64,000 nt of DNA from Kribbella sindirgiensis (GTDB lineage: Bacteria > Actinomycetota > Actinomycetes > Propionibacteriales > Kribbellaceae), in contig NZ_SJKA01000006.1 of assembly GCF_004331435.1 (NCBI RefSeq), positions 531,670-595,669 of the forward strand, read 5' to 3'. Every line of letters starts with the position of its first letter. Position 1 is the stretch's first letter. A model generated the notes under the pieces. The model worked only from the letters and a program-made list of their open reading frames with translations, did not search any database and was not told the DNA's origin. Of this stretch, positions 32,356 to 39,909 are shown piece by piece. A program made the translations under genes and the position numbers.

Positions 32356-33807
32356 GTGATCAGCATTCGCGAGATCGACCCGGCCGACCTGGCCCTGTTC
32401 GACGAGTGGTACGACGCCCACCGCGCCGGCGCGGTGGCCGGGCGGGAGGCCCCGTTGGTGGGCGCCCGCGAGGCGCTCGGGTTCTCGCTGCGGAATCCGG
32501 GGCCCTTGAAGCAGCGGATCCCGGTCGGCGCGTTCGAGGACGACCGGGTGCTCGGCACGATGCTGTTCGAGTACCGGCTGACCGACAACCTCGACTCGGT
32601 CGAGGTCGAGATCGACGTCCCGCCGGCGCACCGGCGGCGCGGGATCGGGACGGCGCTGTGGCAGTGGGCCGTGACCCGGTCGGCCCAGCTGGGCAGGACG
32701 ATCGTCCAGACCGAGGTCGCCGTACCCGCCGATCCGGCACCCGGTGCGGTGTTCGCGGACCGGCTCGGGTTCCAGCTCGAGCACGTCGAGGAGCACCTCG
32801 TCGTACCGCTGCCGTACGACGACCTGCGCCTGGAGGAACTGCGCTCAACGGCGGGGCGACCGGACGGGTACCGGCTGACCTCCTGGGCGGGGCTGTGTCC
32901 GCCGGAGCATCAGCAGGCGTACGCCGATCTGCACACCGCGATGGACCTGGACGTCCCGACCGGCGGCATGACGCGCGAGGTGGTGCCGTGGACGGTCGAG
33001 AAACTGGAGGCGAGCGAGGTCCGCATCGACCGGACGCACCTCGCCCTGGTGACGATGGCGCACACGGAAGCGGGCGAACCGGCCGGGTACTCGCTGATCT
33101 ACCTGTCGCGCGGGGACGTCGAGAATGCTCAGCAGGACGACACCCTGGTACTGCGTGAGCACCGCGGCCACAACCTCGGGACCCATCTGAAGCTGGCGAA
33201 TCTCGAGCAACTGGCCAAGCACCGTACGACGCAGCGCTATCTGCACACGTGGACGGCGCTTACCAACGCCCCGATGCGCAAGGTCAACGCCCGCTTCGGC
33301 TTCCGCGCGGTCGAGCAGCACCGCGAACTGGAACTCCGGCTGCCCAGCCTTCGCCCGGCGGCGCGCGGCGTGATCGTCGATCCGGACGACCGCATCCTGC
33401 TGGTGCGCTTCGAGTTCGACGACGGGCCGCTGTGGGCGACACCCGGCGGCGGCCTCGAAGCCGGCGAAACCGTGGTCGAGGGTCTGCGGCGCGAGCTCGT
33501 CGAGGAGGTCGGCTTGCGGGACTTCGCCGACCCACCGCACCTGTGGCACGAGGAAGCAGTTGCCGAGGGCCACGCCACCGGGTACGACGGAGTCCTCAAC
33601 GACTACTTCCTGATCCGCACGGACCAGTTCGAACCGGCCGGCTCGATGACCGCCGAGGAACTTCGGGCCGAGAACGTCCACGAGCTGCGGTGGTGGACGC
33701 TCGCCGAGCTCGCCGATCACGGTGGGCGGTTCGCTCCTCGCAACCTGCCGGACCTGCTGCGCCAGGCACTGGCGAGCGGACCGCCGACAACCCCGCTCGG
33801 CCTGTGA
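32356..33807 (+). CDS. GNAT-GNAT-Nudix fusion protein
   Basis: This roughly 483-residue protein carries two acetyltransferase halves and a C-terminal Nudix hydrolase. GNAT 1 has VPPAHRRRGIGTALW (CoA loop) near residue 90, and GNAT 2 has LREHRGHNLGTHLKLA near 270. The Nudix box GGGLEAGETVVEGLRRELVEEVGL-type motif near 371-393 matches GX5EX7REUXEEXGU with all acidic residues present. GTG 32356 gives an ISIREID start; an upstream TTG at 32335 adds seven residues. Substrates are unknown; a single chain that acetylates and hydrolyses nucleoside-diphosphate-type compounds is unusual. Confidence 0.85.
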   Translation: MISIREIDPADLALFDEWYDAHRAGAVAGREAPLVGAREALGFSLRNPGPLKQRIPVGAFEDDRVLGTMLFEYRLTDNLDSVEVEIDVPPAHRRRGIGTALWQWAVTRSAQLGRTIVQTEVAVPADPAPGAVFADRLGFQLEHVEEHLVVPLPYDDLRLEELRSTAGRPDGYRLTSWAGLCPPEHQQAYADLHTAMDLDVPTGGMTREVVPWTVEKLEASEVRIDRTHLALVTMAHTEAGEPAGYSLIYLSRGDVENAQQDDTLVLREHRGHNLGTHLKLANLEQLAKHRTTQRYLHTWTALTNAPMRKVNARFGFRAVEQHRELELRLPSLRPAARGVIVDPDDRILLVRFEFDDGPLWATPGGGLEAGETVVEGLRRELVEEVGLRDFADPPHLWHEEAVAEGHATGYDGVLNDYFLIRTDQFEPAGSMTAEELRAENVHELRWWTLAELADHGGRFAPRNLPDLLRQALASGPPTTPLGL

Positions 33808-33870
33808 GAGACGTGTGCGAACCCTGCGAGAAAAGGAGTTCCGGGCACCGAGAACGCCTAGCTTCGAGAT

Positions 33871-34155
33871 GTGAAGCCTCGGCATACCACTGACTGGTTC
33901 GTTCCCGTGCACTCCATCGGCGACATCGCCGCGCCCCGGATCGGGCGGCTGCCCGACGGCCGCCGGGTCGGCATCGCGTTCACCAGCCTGGCGAACCTCC
34001 GCATCGCGTCCGGAGGCCGGCAGGAATGGATGCGCCTGACCGAGGAGGCGTTGCGCGAGACGCTGGCGCCGCTCGGTGTGACGAGGATCCAGCTCGACCC
34101 CGTGCTGGTTGATCTACAGCCGGCGTACCCAGCTGAGCCTGCCCTCGTCCATTAG
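33871..34155 (+). CDS. SAV_915-like small protein
   Basis: The 94-residue protein starts at GTG 33871. The central pattern (RVGIAFTSLANLRIASGGRQEWMRL, then LAPLGVTRIQLDPVLVD; quoted only in part as FTSLANLRIA and PLGVTRIQLDP) resembles the small actinobacterial SAV_915 family, which has an SseB-like fold and no known function. Its 3' end overlaps that of the convergent ABC ATPase by 42 bases. Confidence 0.65.
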   Translation: MKPRHTTDWFVPVHSIGDIAAPRIGRLPDGRRVGIAFTSLANLRIASGGRQEWMRLTEEALRETLAPLGVTRIQLDPVLVDLQPAYPAEPALVH

Positions 34156-34761
34156 CGCGTGGCCGTCGGCGCTGTCGGCGACGTTCGGGTCGTGGGTCGC
34201 GATCACGACGGCGGCGCCGCGGCGGGCCTGGTCGTGCAGGAGTTCGAGGACGCGTTCGCGGTTGCTGCTGTCGAGCTCGCTGGTGGACTCGTCGGCGAGG
34301 ATCACCCGGCCCTGCTGGGCGATCCCGCGCGCCACCGCGACGCGCTGCTGCTCGCCACCGGACAGCTCCTCGACCAGGTGGTCCCCGCTCTCCGCCAACC
34401 CGACGCCCGCGAGTGCCTCGTCGATCCTTCGGTCGACGTCGCCGGCCGGATTCTGTTCGGCTCGCAAGGGGAACGACAGGTTCTCGCGCGCGGTCAGTAC
34501 CCGTGCGAGCCCGTTGCCCTGCGGGATCAGGACGATGCCGTGCGCCGCGGCGGCCGGCCGGTCCTTGATCACCAGACCGTCGACCTCGACCTGCCCCTTC
34601 GCCACCGGGACCGCACCGGCGATCGCCCACAGCAACGAACTCTTCCCGGCGCCGGACGGGCCGCTGACCGCGAGCACGAACCCGGGCGGGACGGTGAACG
34701 ACACGTCCGACACCGCGGTCAGGTCGCCGTAGCGGACCGTCACCTGGCTGAGTCTGATCAT
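34114..34761 (-). CDS. Orphan ABC transporter ATPase (MacB/LolD type)
   Basis: The 215-residue ATPase has Walker A GPSGAGKSS, Q-loop LIPQGNGLARVL, signature LSGGEQQRVAVARG, Walker B VILADESTSELD and the switch His in IATHDPNVADSADGH. Short length and sequence match the MacB/LolD/FtsE group of efflux or lipoprotein transporters. ATG 34761 is supported by an ATGA overlap with a small upstream frame. No permease gene adjoins it, unlike usual members of this group, so it may be a remnant of a larger operon or pair with a distant permease. Confidence 0.85.
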   Translation of the reverse strand: MIRLSQVTVRYGDLTAVSDVSFTVPPGFVLAVSGPSGAGKSSLLWAIAGAVPVAKGQVEVDGLVIKDRPAAAAHGIVLIPQGNGLARVLTARENLSFPLRAEQNPAGDVDRRIDEALAGVGLAESGDHLVEELSGGEQQRVAVARGIAQQGRVILADESTSELDSSNRERVLELLHDQARRGAAVVIATHDPNVADSADGHALMDEGRLSWVRRL

Positions 34762-34847
34762 TCTTGCTCCACGGGGGTGAACTGGATCTTGCCGTTGCCG
34801 GTGGTGACCAGTTGCGCGCTGTAGCCGTCCTGCCACGAACATTTCAC
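34758..34847 (-). CDS. Small ORF coupled to the ABC ATPase
   Basis: A 29-codon frame starts at GTG 34847 (KCSWQDGYSAQ...) and ends in QFTPVEQE with a stop overlapping the ATPase ATG (ATGA). The frame continues open upstream of that GTG without a stop for at least 70 bases. It may be a true small protein or the C-terminal remnant of a deleted adaptor or permease gene whose stop is still coupled to the ATPase. No family is recognised. Confidence 0.4.
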   Translation of the reverse strand: MKCSWQDGYSAQLVTTGNGKIQFTPVEQE

Positions 34848-34990
34848 CCCCAGCCTCGTGTCGCTCGCCGAATGTACGGAATGTTGCGGTCGCCGGACCG
34901 GGTGGCGGAAAAATGTCACACTAATGTTGTCCAGACAGGAATCCCGGGCCCTTTGCGCCGTGGAACACGCAGCGGCGGTAGGTTCGGGGC

Positions 34991-35980
34991 ATGCGTGAAT
35001 CCCAGCTCGGTGACCTGACCGTCTCGGCCCTCGGCCTCGGCTGCATGGGGATGTCCCAGTCGTACGGCGTCCGCGCCGACGACTCCGAGTCCATCGCGAC
35101 GCTGCACGCGGCCATCGACGCGGGCTGCACCTTCATCGACACCGCCGACGTGTACGGCGACGGCGAGAACGAGGAGCTCGTCGGCCGCGGGCTGGCCGGC
35201 CGCCGCGACCAGGTCGTGCTCGCGACGAAGTTCGGCTTCAAACGCCCGGCCTCGGCCTCGGCGGTGCCGACAGTCGTCGACGGCTCCCCGGCGTACGTCG
35301 CTCAAGCCCTGGACGCCTCGCTGCGCCGGCTGGGCGTCGACCACATCGACCTGTGGTACCTACACCGGCGCGACCCGCAGGTGCCCATCGAGGAGACCGT
35401 CGGGGCGATGGCCGCCGCGGTCGAGGCGGGCAAGGTGCGGTACCTCGGGCTGTCCGAGGTCAACGGTGAGACGGTGCGGGCGGCGCACGCCGTACACCCG
35501 ATCACCGCCGTCCAGAGCGAGTGGTCGTTGTGGACGCGGGACCCGGAGACCGTCGTGCTGCCGACGCTGCGCGAGCTCGGGGTCGGGTTCGTCCCGTTCA
35601 GCCCGCTCGGGCGCGGGTTCCTCACCGGGCAGATCAAGTCTCCGGAGGATTTCCCTGAGGACGACATGCGGCGCGGGTTGCCGCGGTTCCAGGGCGAGAA
35701 CTTCCAGCGGAACCTGGACCTGGTCGCGCAGGTACAGTCGCTGGCCGCCTCGAAGGGCGTGACGCCCGGCCAGTTGGCGCTCGCGTGGTTGCTTGCGCAG
35801 GGCAATGACGTGGCGCCGATCCCGGGGACGAAGCGGCGGACGTACTTGCGGGAGAACCTCGGCGCGCTGGACGTCACGTTGACCGCTGACGAGCTGGCGG
35901 CGCTGGACGAGGCGTTCCCGCCGGACGCGGTGTCCGGGCAGCGGTACGGTCAGGGCGGGATGGACCTGGTGGGCAAGTGA
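34991..35980 (+). CDS. Aldo/keto reductase (first of two paralogues)
   Basis: The 329-residue (beta/alpha)8 NADPH-dependent reductase has LGLGCMGMSQSYG, the catalytic Asp-Tyr-Lys-His set (DTADVYGDGENEELVG; ATKFGF; WYLHRRDP) and the NADPH-binding IPGTKRRTYLRENLGAL end. A close paralogue lies at 49363-50337. The following gene starts within this stop (GTGA), so the two form an operon. Confidence 0.93.
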   Translation: MRESQLGDLTVSALGLGCMGMSQSYGVRADDSESIATLHAAIDAGCTFIDTADVYGDGENEELVGRGLAGRRDQVVLATKFGFKRPASASAVPTVVDGSPAYVAQALDASLRRLGVDHIDLWYLHRRDPQVPIEETVGAMAAAVEAGKVRYLGLSEVNGETVRAAHAVHPITAVQSEWSLWTRDPETVVLPTLRELGVGFVPFSPLGRGFLTGQIKSPEDFPEDDMRRGLPRFQGENFQRNLDLVAQVQSLAASKGVTPGQLALAWLLAQGNDVAPIPGTKRRTYLRENLGALDVTLTADELAALDEAFPPDAVSGQRYGQGGMDLVGK

Positions 35981-36819
35981 TCGGCGTCACCGGTTCGACC
36001 GGACAGCTCGGATCCCGGATCGTCGCGCGGCTGACCGGCGTACCGCTGCGGCTGATCGTGCGGGACCCGGCGCGGGCTCCGTCGGTGCCGGGTGCCTCGG
36101 TCGCGCAGGCGGCGTACGGCGAGCACGCGGCGCTGCTGTCGGCGCTGGACGGCGTCGACGTACTGATGTTGCTGAGCGCAACGGAGTCGGCGGACCGGGT
36201 GGCGTTGCACAAGGCAACGGTCGACGCGGCGGTGGCTGCTGGTGTGCGGCGGATCGTCTACACCTCGTTCGTCGGGGCGGCGCCTGGTGCGACGTTCACG
36301 TTCGCGCGGGACCACTGGCACACCGAGGAGCACATCCGGTCGACCGGGGTCGACTTCACGTTCCTGCGCGACAATCTGTACCTCGACTTCGTGCCCGGGT
36401 TCGTGGGGTCGGACGACGTGATCCGCGGGCCGGCGGGGGACGGGCGGGTCGCCGCGGTCGCCCGCGACGACGTGGCGTCCGTCGCCGCTTCGGTCCTCCG
36501 CACCGCCTCCGGCTCCTCGGGTGCTGATGAGTACTCGGGTGCTACCTATGACCTCACCGGCCCGTCGGCGTTCACCCTCGCCGAGGCGGCGGCGGTGCTG
36601 ACCGAGGCCTGGGGCCGCAAGGTGCGGTACGAGGCCGAGACGCTCGACGAGGCCTACCGGTCCCGCGAGTCCTACGGTGCGGCCCCGTGGGAGGTGGCCG
36701 GGTGGGTCACGTCGTACGCGGCCATCGCCAGCGGCGAGATGGGACACGTCTCGACCGCTGTCGCCGACATCACCGGGCGGCCGCCGATCGGCCTCGAGGA
36801 GTATGTCGGTCGCGGGTGA
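35977..36819 (+). CDS. NmrA/SDR-type NAD(P)H-binding oxidoreductase
   Basis: The 280-residue atypical SDR has N-terminal GVTGSTGQLGSRIV (TGxxGxxG NADP site), no YxxxK catalytic pair, and a TYDLTGPSAFTLAEAA segment as in quinone oxidoreductase 2/NmrA-like proteins. It probably senses or reduces using NADPH. The GTG start lies in the stop of the aldo/keto reductase. Confidence 0.88.
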   Translation: MIGVTGSTGQLGSRIVARLTGVPLRLIVRDPARAPSVPGASVAQAAYGEHAALLSALDGVDVLMLLSATESADRVALHKATVDAAVAAGVRRIVYTSFVGAAPGATFTFARDHWHTEEHIRSTGVDFTFLRDNLYLDFVPGFVGSDDVIRGPAGDGRVAAVARDDVASVAASVLRTASGSSGADEYSGATYDLTGPSAFTLAEAAAVLTEAWGRKVRYEAETLDEAYRSRESYGAAPWEVAGWVTSYAAIASGEMGHVSTAVADITGRPPIGLEEYVGRG

Positions 36820-36831
36820 GACACTGACGTC

Positions 36832-37584
36832 GTGCCGCTCTACCGGGATCAGGCGATCGTGCTGCGCACCCAGAAACTGGGTGAGGCGGACCGGATCGCC
36901 ACGCTGCTGACCCGCGCCAACGGCAAGGTCCGCGCGGTCGCCAAGGGCGTCCGGCGGACGTCGTCACGCTTCGGCGCCCGGCTCGAGCCGTTCAGCCACG
37001 TCGACCTGCAGCTCGCCACCGGGCGGACATTGGATGTAGTCACGCAGGCCGAGTCGATCGCGGCGTACGGTGAGGGAATCGTGGGGGACTATGCGCGGTA
37101 CACCACCGGCACCGTCCTGCTCGAGACCGCCGACCGCCTCGTCGTCGAGGAGAAGGAACCCGCCACCCAGCAGCACCTGCTCCTGGCCGGCGCCCTCCGC
37201 GTCCTGTCCACCGGCGAACGCGAACCCGCCCTGGTCCTGGACTCCTTCTTGCTGAGGTCCTTGGCGATCTCCGGCTACGCCCCGTCCTTCGACGACTGCG
37301 CCCGCTGCGGCGAACCAGGCCCCCACCGCGCCTTCAACCCCGCCGCCGGCGGCATGGTCTGCACCACCTGCCGCCCACCCGCCTCAGCCATGCCCGCCCT
37401 GGCCACCGTCACCCACCTCGCCGCCCTCCTCACCGGAGACTGGCCCACCGCCCTCCAAGCAGACCCCCGAACCCGCCGAGAATCCACCGGCCTGATAGCC
37501 GCCTTCTTCACCTACCACCAAGAAAACCAACTCCGCTCCCTACCCCACCTAGACCTAACCCCCAACCCCCACCTAGCCGGCTAA
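36832..37584 (+). CDS. recO: DNA repair protein RecO
   Basis: The 250-residue RecFOR-pathway protein loads RecA on SSB-coated gaps. It has an N-terminal OB fold (YRDQAIVLRTQKLGEADRI, then AKGVRRTSSRFGARLEPF), a helical middle and a zinc site CARC...CTTC near 159-182. It starts at GTG 36832. RecO is usually followed closely by uppS; here accessory DNA separates them. Its stop overlaps the convergent toxin-like gene by 4 bases. Confidence 0.95.
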   Translation: MPLYRDQAIVLRTQKLGEADRIATLLTRANGKVRAVAKGVRRTSSRFGARLEPFSHVDLQLATGRTLDVVTQAESIAAYGEGIVGDYARYTTGTVLLETADRLVVEEKEPATQQHLLLAGALRVLSTGEREPALVLDSFLLRSLAISGYAPSFDDCARCGEPGPHRAFNPAAGGMVCTTCRPPASAMPALATVTHLAALLTGDWPTALQADPRTRRESTGLIAAFFTYHQENQLRSLPHLDLTPNPHLAG

Positions 37585-38297
37585 CCCCCACGCCCCGGCC
37601 ACCCAGTCGGCGATGGCCGCAGGCTCCTCGGACGCTGACTCCCCGGCGGCGTGAGCAGAGGAGCAGCCGGATGTCCGGTCGGCTCGGACGCGGATGCCTC
37701 GATACCAACTGACTCGCGGCCCTGAGAGGGGCTCGACGCCCTGGGCGGCGCTCCGACGAGGAGAGGTCGCGAGGAACGCAGCGGCTGCTGCCCATCCCAT
37801 GCATGAGCGATCGCACGCTTCGCATCCAACTCGGCTTGCCTAGTCGCGAGGCCACCACTGAACTCGCGCCACCCGTCGAACCGGTCAAGGCCGGGTTGCC
37901 GATCGTTCGGATGGCGGTGCAGCCGAGCACAGACATGCGCGTAGATGTTGTTCTGCCCACGGCGCGGCTTGATTGCCAACAACTCCCGCCGTGCAAACTC
38001 GCCAGGAGCTGTTGGTCCGAGCTCCCGGAACACCAGTCGGTAATCCGCCGGACGTTGAGGATCCACCCGGAGGTACGCGGTCACGCAGTCGCGCAGATCG
38101 CCTTTCCCCGGTGCGTAGCTCAGCACGTGATGCCCGTCGGACTTGCCGGCCGCGAGGTCGAGCATTGCCCGAACCACCTGACGTCGAAGCGCGGCCTCAG
38201 AGCCGGAGGGATCCCTGCTCGCTGCGGCATCGATCCGGCGATAGTCGAGATCGAAATCAGGCCCCGCCACCAACCGGTACCCGACCCCGAGGTTCAC
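37581..38297 (-). CDS. Candidate toxin-like protein (RelE/ParE-like core)
   Basis: The 238-residue protein has a core (about residues 40-150) with a small basic fold: DGHHVLSYAPGKGDLRD, DYRLVFREL, RRELLAIKPR, NNIYAHVCARLHRHPNDRQPG. The strand DYRLVFREL next to a basic LLAIKPR segment recalls RelE/ParE mRNA interferases, though the family is not recognised. The C-terminal ~75 residues are Pro/Ser/Arg-rich. It begins by ATGA overlap with the antitoxin-like gene upstream, the classic antitoxin-first order. Function is inferred. Confidence 0.5.
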   Translation of the reverse strand: MNLGVGYRLVAGPDFDLDYRRIDAAASRDPSGSEAALRRQVVRAMLDLAAGKSDGHHVLSYAPGKGDLRDCVTAYLRVDPQRPADYRLVFRELGPTAPGEFARRELLAIKPRRGQNNIYAHVCARLHRHPNDRQPGLDRFDGWREFSGGLATRQAELDAKRAIAHAWDGQQPLRSSRPLLVGAPPRASSPSQGRESVGIEASASEPTGHPAAPLLTPPGSQRPRSLRPSPTGWPGRGG

Positions 38298-38788
38298 GAC
38301 TCCTCTCGGTCCTCACGCCGCAGTTCCTCCAGCAGCTCCTGTGTCTCGGGCCCCATCCGAGCAGCCCATTCGTCCAGGTCCAGGGGGCGGCTGCCGGGGA
38401 GTGGCTCGGTCGCGTACCGGCGCACTGTGGGGTCGTCAACGACTCCGGCCGGCGGGTGGTCATCACCGCGCAGGTCGCGGTACTGCGTCGTCGACATCAC
38501 CACCGCCTCCGGCTCCCCGTCCGCACCCCAAACCACCGGAGCACCGGTCCCGGCCCGCACAGCCTCCACAACCTGAGCCAACTGCTGCGCCAACACAGCC
38601 GGCTCAATCACCTGGTCCGCGACGACGAACTTGCCTTCCCCACCAAGATCCTCGAACTCGTCATACGTGAGCATCACCGCCTCAGGACCCCCGTCCCCAA
38701 AACTGAACGCCCACCCACCAGCCCGAAACCGAGCCAGCACCCCCACCAAATCCCCCCGAACCGCCTCAACCGAAGCCCACGTCGTCAT
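38294..38788 (-). CDS. Candidate antitoxin with two Phd/YefM-like halves
   Basis: The 164-residue protein has an internal duplication. The first half has PEAVMLTYDEFEDLGG (about 35-50) and the second PEAVVMSTTQYRDLRG (about 94-109), both like the beta-strand/helix of Phd/YefM antitoxins. A C-terminal tail (LDLDEWAARMGPETQELLEELRRED) could wrap the partner. It precedes the toxin-like gene with a 4-base overlap. The tandem duplication is unusual for Phd antitoxins. Confidence 0.6.
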   Translation of the reverse strand: MTTWASVEAVRGDLVGVLARFRAGGWAFSFGDGGPEAVMLTYDEFEDLGGEGKFVVADQVIEPAVLAQQLAQVVEAVRAGTGAPVVWGADGEPEAVVMSTTQYRDLRGDDHPPAGVVDDPTVRRYATEPLPGSRPLDLDEWAARMGPETQELLEELRREDREES

Positions 38789-38900
38789 ACCCCGAATCTA
38801 TTGCCTAGACCCCCCACCCCGCGGAACTTATCCACAACCCCACCGAGCGTCCCGCTAGCACCTTGTTGCACCTCCGCGTGGGAGGGAGCAAGTGGTACGT

Positions 38901-38980
38901 CGAGTCGTGGCGATTGGTTGGGGCTTGGAGCCGCGAGTCGTGGTTTCAGGCTCTGTTCGGCCGCCGAATCACACGACTCG
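38901..38980. repeat. 80-bp palindromic repeat, copy A
   Basis: An 80-bp element begins with CGAGTCGTG and ends with its exact complement CACGACTCG. An internal copy (CGAGTCGTGG at about 38934-38943) lets the 3' half fold as a separate hairpin. Copy B at 39785-39864 is the same length and matches at about 65 of 80 positions, including all three CGAGTCGTG/CACGACTCG motifs. Copy A lies 80 bp after the lipoprotein 1 stop and overlaps the end of the decayed secreted-gene frame. Confidence 0.85.
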
Positions 38981-39067
38981 GCGCCCCCGGATAGGAGGAC
39001 GACGAACATGATGCGTCGAGATCAGCGCGAGGGTCGTCGCCGCGAGCAGGGCGAGACACCTCAGCAT
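38969..39067 (-). pseudogene. Truncated remnant of the secreted-protein gene
   Basis: Immediately after lipoprotein 1, and overlapping its stop as ATG-C-TGA, a 32-codon frame starts MLRCLALLAATTLALISTHHV. This parallels the signal peptide MLKSALRPVATLLIG of the intact secreted gene, which overlaps lipoprotein 2 in exactly the same way (ATGCTGA). After about 21 residues similarity ends and the frame runs into repeat A and stops. It is best explained as the residue of a duplicated secreted gene whose body was deleted. Confidence 0.7.
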
Positions 39068-39672
39068 GACCCGAGGTCCTTCTCATCGATCAGGAACCAA
39101 TTCTTGGCGGATTGGCCGACGCGCGGCGCGTACACAACCTGGGCCTGGACCTTGTGGCGACGTCCGTTTGCGGGAAAACCGGGGACAGGCTTGCGGGTTG
39201 CCTGGTAACGCAAGGAAATCTTCGAGGTGTCCAGGCAGGCATTCAGACGCACCTCCGGCTGCTCCAACTTGAGCTTGACCGATGCCACGGAGACTCCGCT
39301 CAAGCTGGCTCTTCCGTCGGAGTACCAGCCGCGGTCCAGGTTGAACTGCACGTCAATCAGCACCTGGGTGAGCCACTTGCCACCAGTACCGGCCCGCAGC
39401 AGCTTCTCTTCGGACGCGGCCGGCGGATTGTTGAGCGCAGTGTCAATAGCAGCTCGTGCCGTGATGTAGCGCGCCTTCGCAGCGGTGATCGCCGCCTGTT
39501 CCTGCGGGCTCCACGTCGGTTTGGATGGCGCGGCCGGGGTCGGGGTCGGGGTGGGAGACGTTGTGGTGGGGGTTGTGTTGGGCCGGCCGGCTTCGGGGGA
39601 GCCGTTGCAGGCGGTCAGCAGGGTGAGGGTGCTGAGCGTGGCTGCGGCGGCGAGTAGCGGTCGGCGGGGCAT
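39061..39672 (-). CDS. Lipoprotein 1 (duplicated module)
   Basis: The 203-residue lipoprotein has a signal peptide ending in the lipobox LTAC (Cys 22). Then comes a Thr/Pro-rich linker (about 30-50) and a mature domain with ITAAKARYITARAAIDTALNNPP, FNLDRGWYSDG and a closing VGQSAKNWFLIDEKDLGSC. It is a clear paralogue of lipoprotein 2 at 40905-41519. Family unknown; the domain resembles small extracytoplasmic NTF2-like lipoproteins. Its promoter region copies that of lipoprotein 2. Confidence 0.85.
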   Translation of the reverse strand: MPRRPLLAAAATLSTLTLLTACNGSPEAGRPNTTPTTTSPTPTPTPAAPSKPTWSPQEQAAITAAKARYITARAAIDTALNNPPAASEEKLLRAGTGGKWLTQVLIDVQFNLDRGWYSDGRASLSGVSVASVKLKLEQPEVRLNACLDTSKISLRYQATRKPVPGFPANGRRHKVQAQVVYAPRVGQSAKNWFLIDEKDLGSC

Positions 39673-39746
39673 GTGGTGGGGCTCCGTTCTTGGGTGCTGT
39701 TGGTGTTAGGGCCTACGGACGGCGTTCGGCAGGGTGGGCGGGCCAA
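39673..39746 (-). promoter_or_regulatory. Duplicated upstream region of lipoprotein 1
   Basis: The roughly 70 bp ahead of lipoprotein 1 closely match those ahead of lipoprotein 2 (41520-41590); for example GCTCCGTTCTTGGGTGCTGT is shared exactly. The match then jumps to a stretch resembling uppS coding sequence (39740-39770). This shows the promoter was duplicated together with the lipoprotein. Confidence 0.8.
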
Positions 39747-39770
39747 GCAGCGCGGGCTGGAGCGGATCCG
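39740..39770 (+). pseudogene. Short remnant of uppS
   Basis: GGGCCAAGCAGCG-CGGGCTGG and the following bases match uppS at 41851-41880 in all but about four of 30 positions, in the same orientation and reading AKQRGL in the equivalent frame. It marks one end of the segmental duplication. The intervening uppS N-terminal codons are missing, as though deleted between two GGTGGG runs. Confidence 0.65.
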
Positions 39771-39784
39771 CCCGGCAGTCCCGC

Positions 39785-39864
39785 CGAGTCGTGGCGATTG
39801 GTCAGCGCTAGGACCCGCGAGTCGTGGATCTCGGCTCCAGTTGGACGCCGAATCTCACGACTCG
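39785..39864. repeat. 80-bp palindromic repeat, copy B
   Basis: Same element as copy A, ends CGAGTCGTG and CACGACTCG, with an internal CGCGAGTCGTGG at about 39817-39828. The 3' half (about 39819-39864) folds as a hairpin with CGAGTCGTG/CACGACTCG and inner CGGC/GCCG stems. It lies 45 bp beyond the stop of the intact secreted gene, a position like that of copy A relative to the duplicate. Confidence 0.85.
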
Positions 39865-39909
39865 ACGACCGGGCAGGTGTCAGGCCGCTTAGTCCGACGG
39901 GGCGGTCGG

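Noticed and set aside
30427..32796. Long antisense open frame opposite the substrate-binding protein
   Set aside because: No domain or ribosome-binding site; the plus-strand protein has complete family motifs.
37573..37800. Alternative 75-codon minus-strand frame over the toxin-like C-terminus
   Set aside because: No ribosome-binding site or family features; it overlaps the frame already continuous from the toxin-like core.
38969..39864. The 80-bp repeats as ends of an insertion sequence
   Set aside because: No transposase lies between or near them, and the DNA between them is the lipoprotein gene and its promoter.
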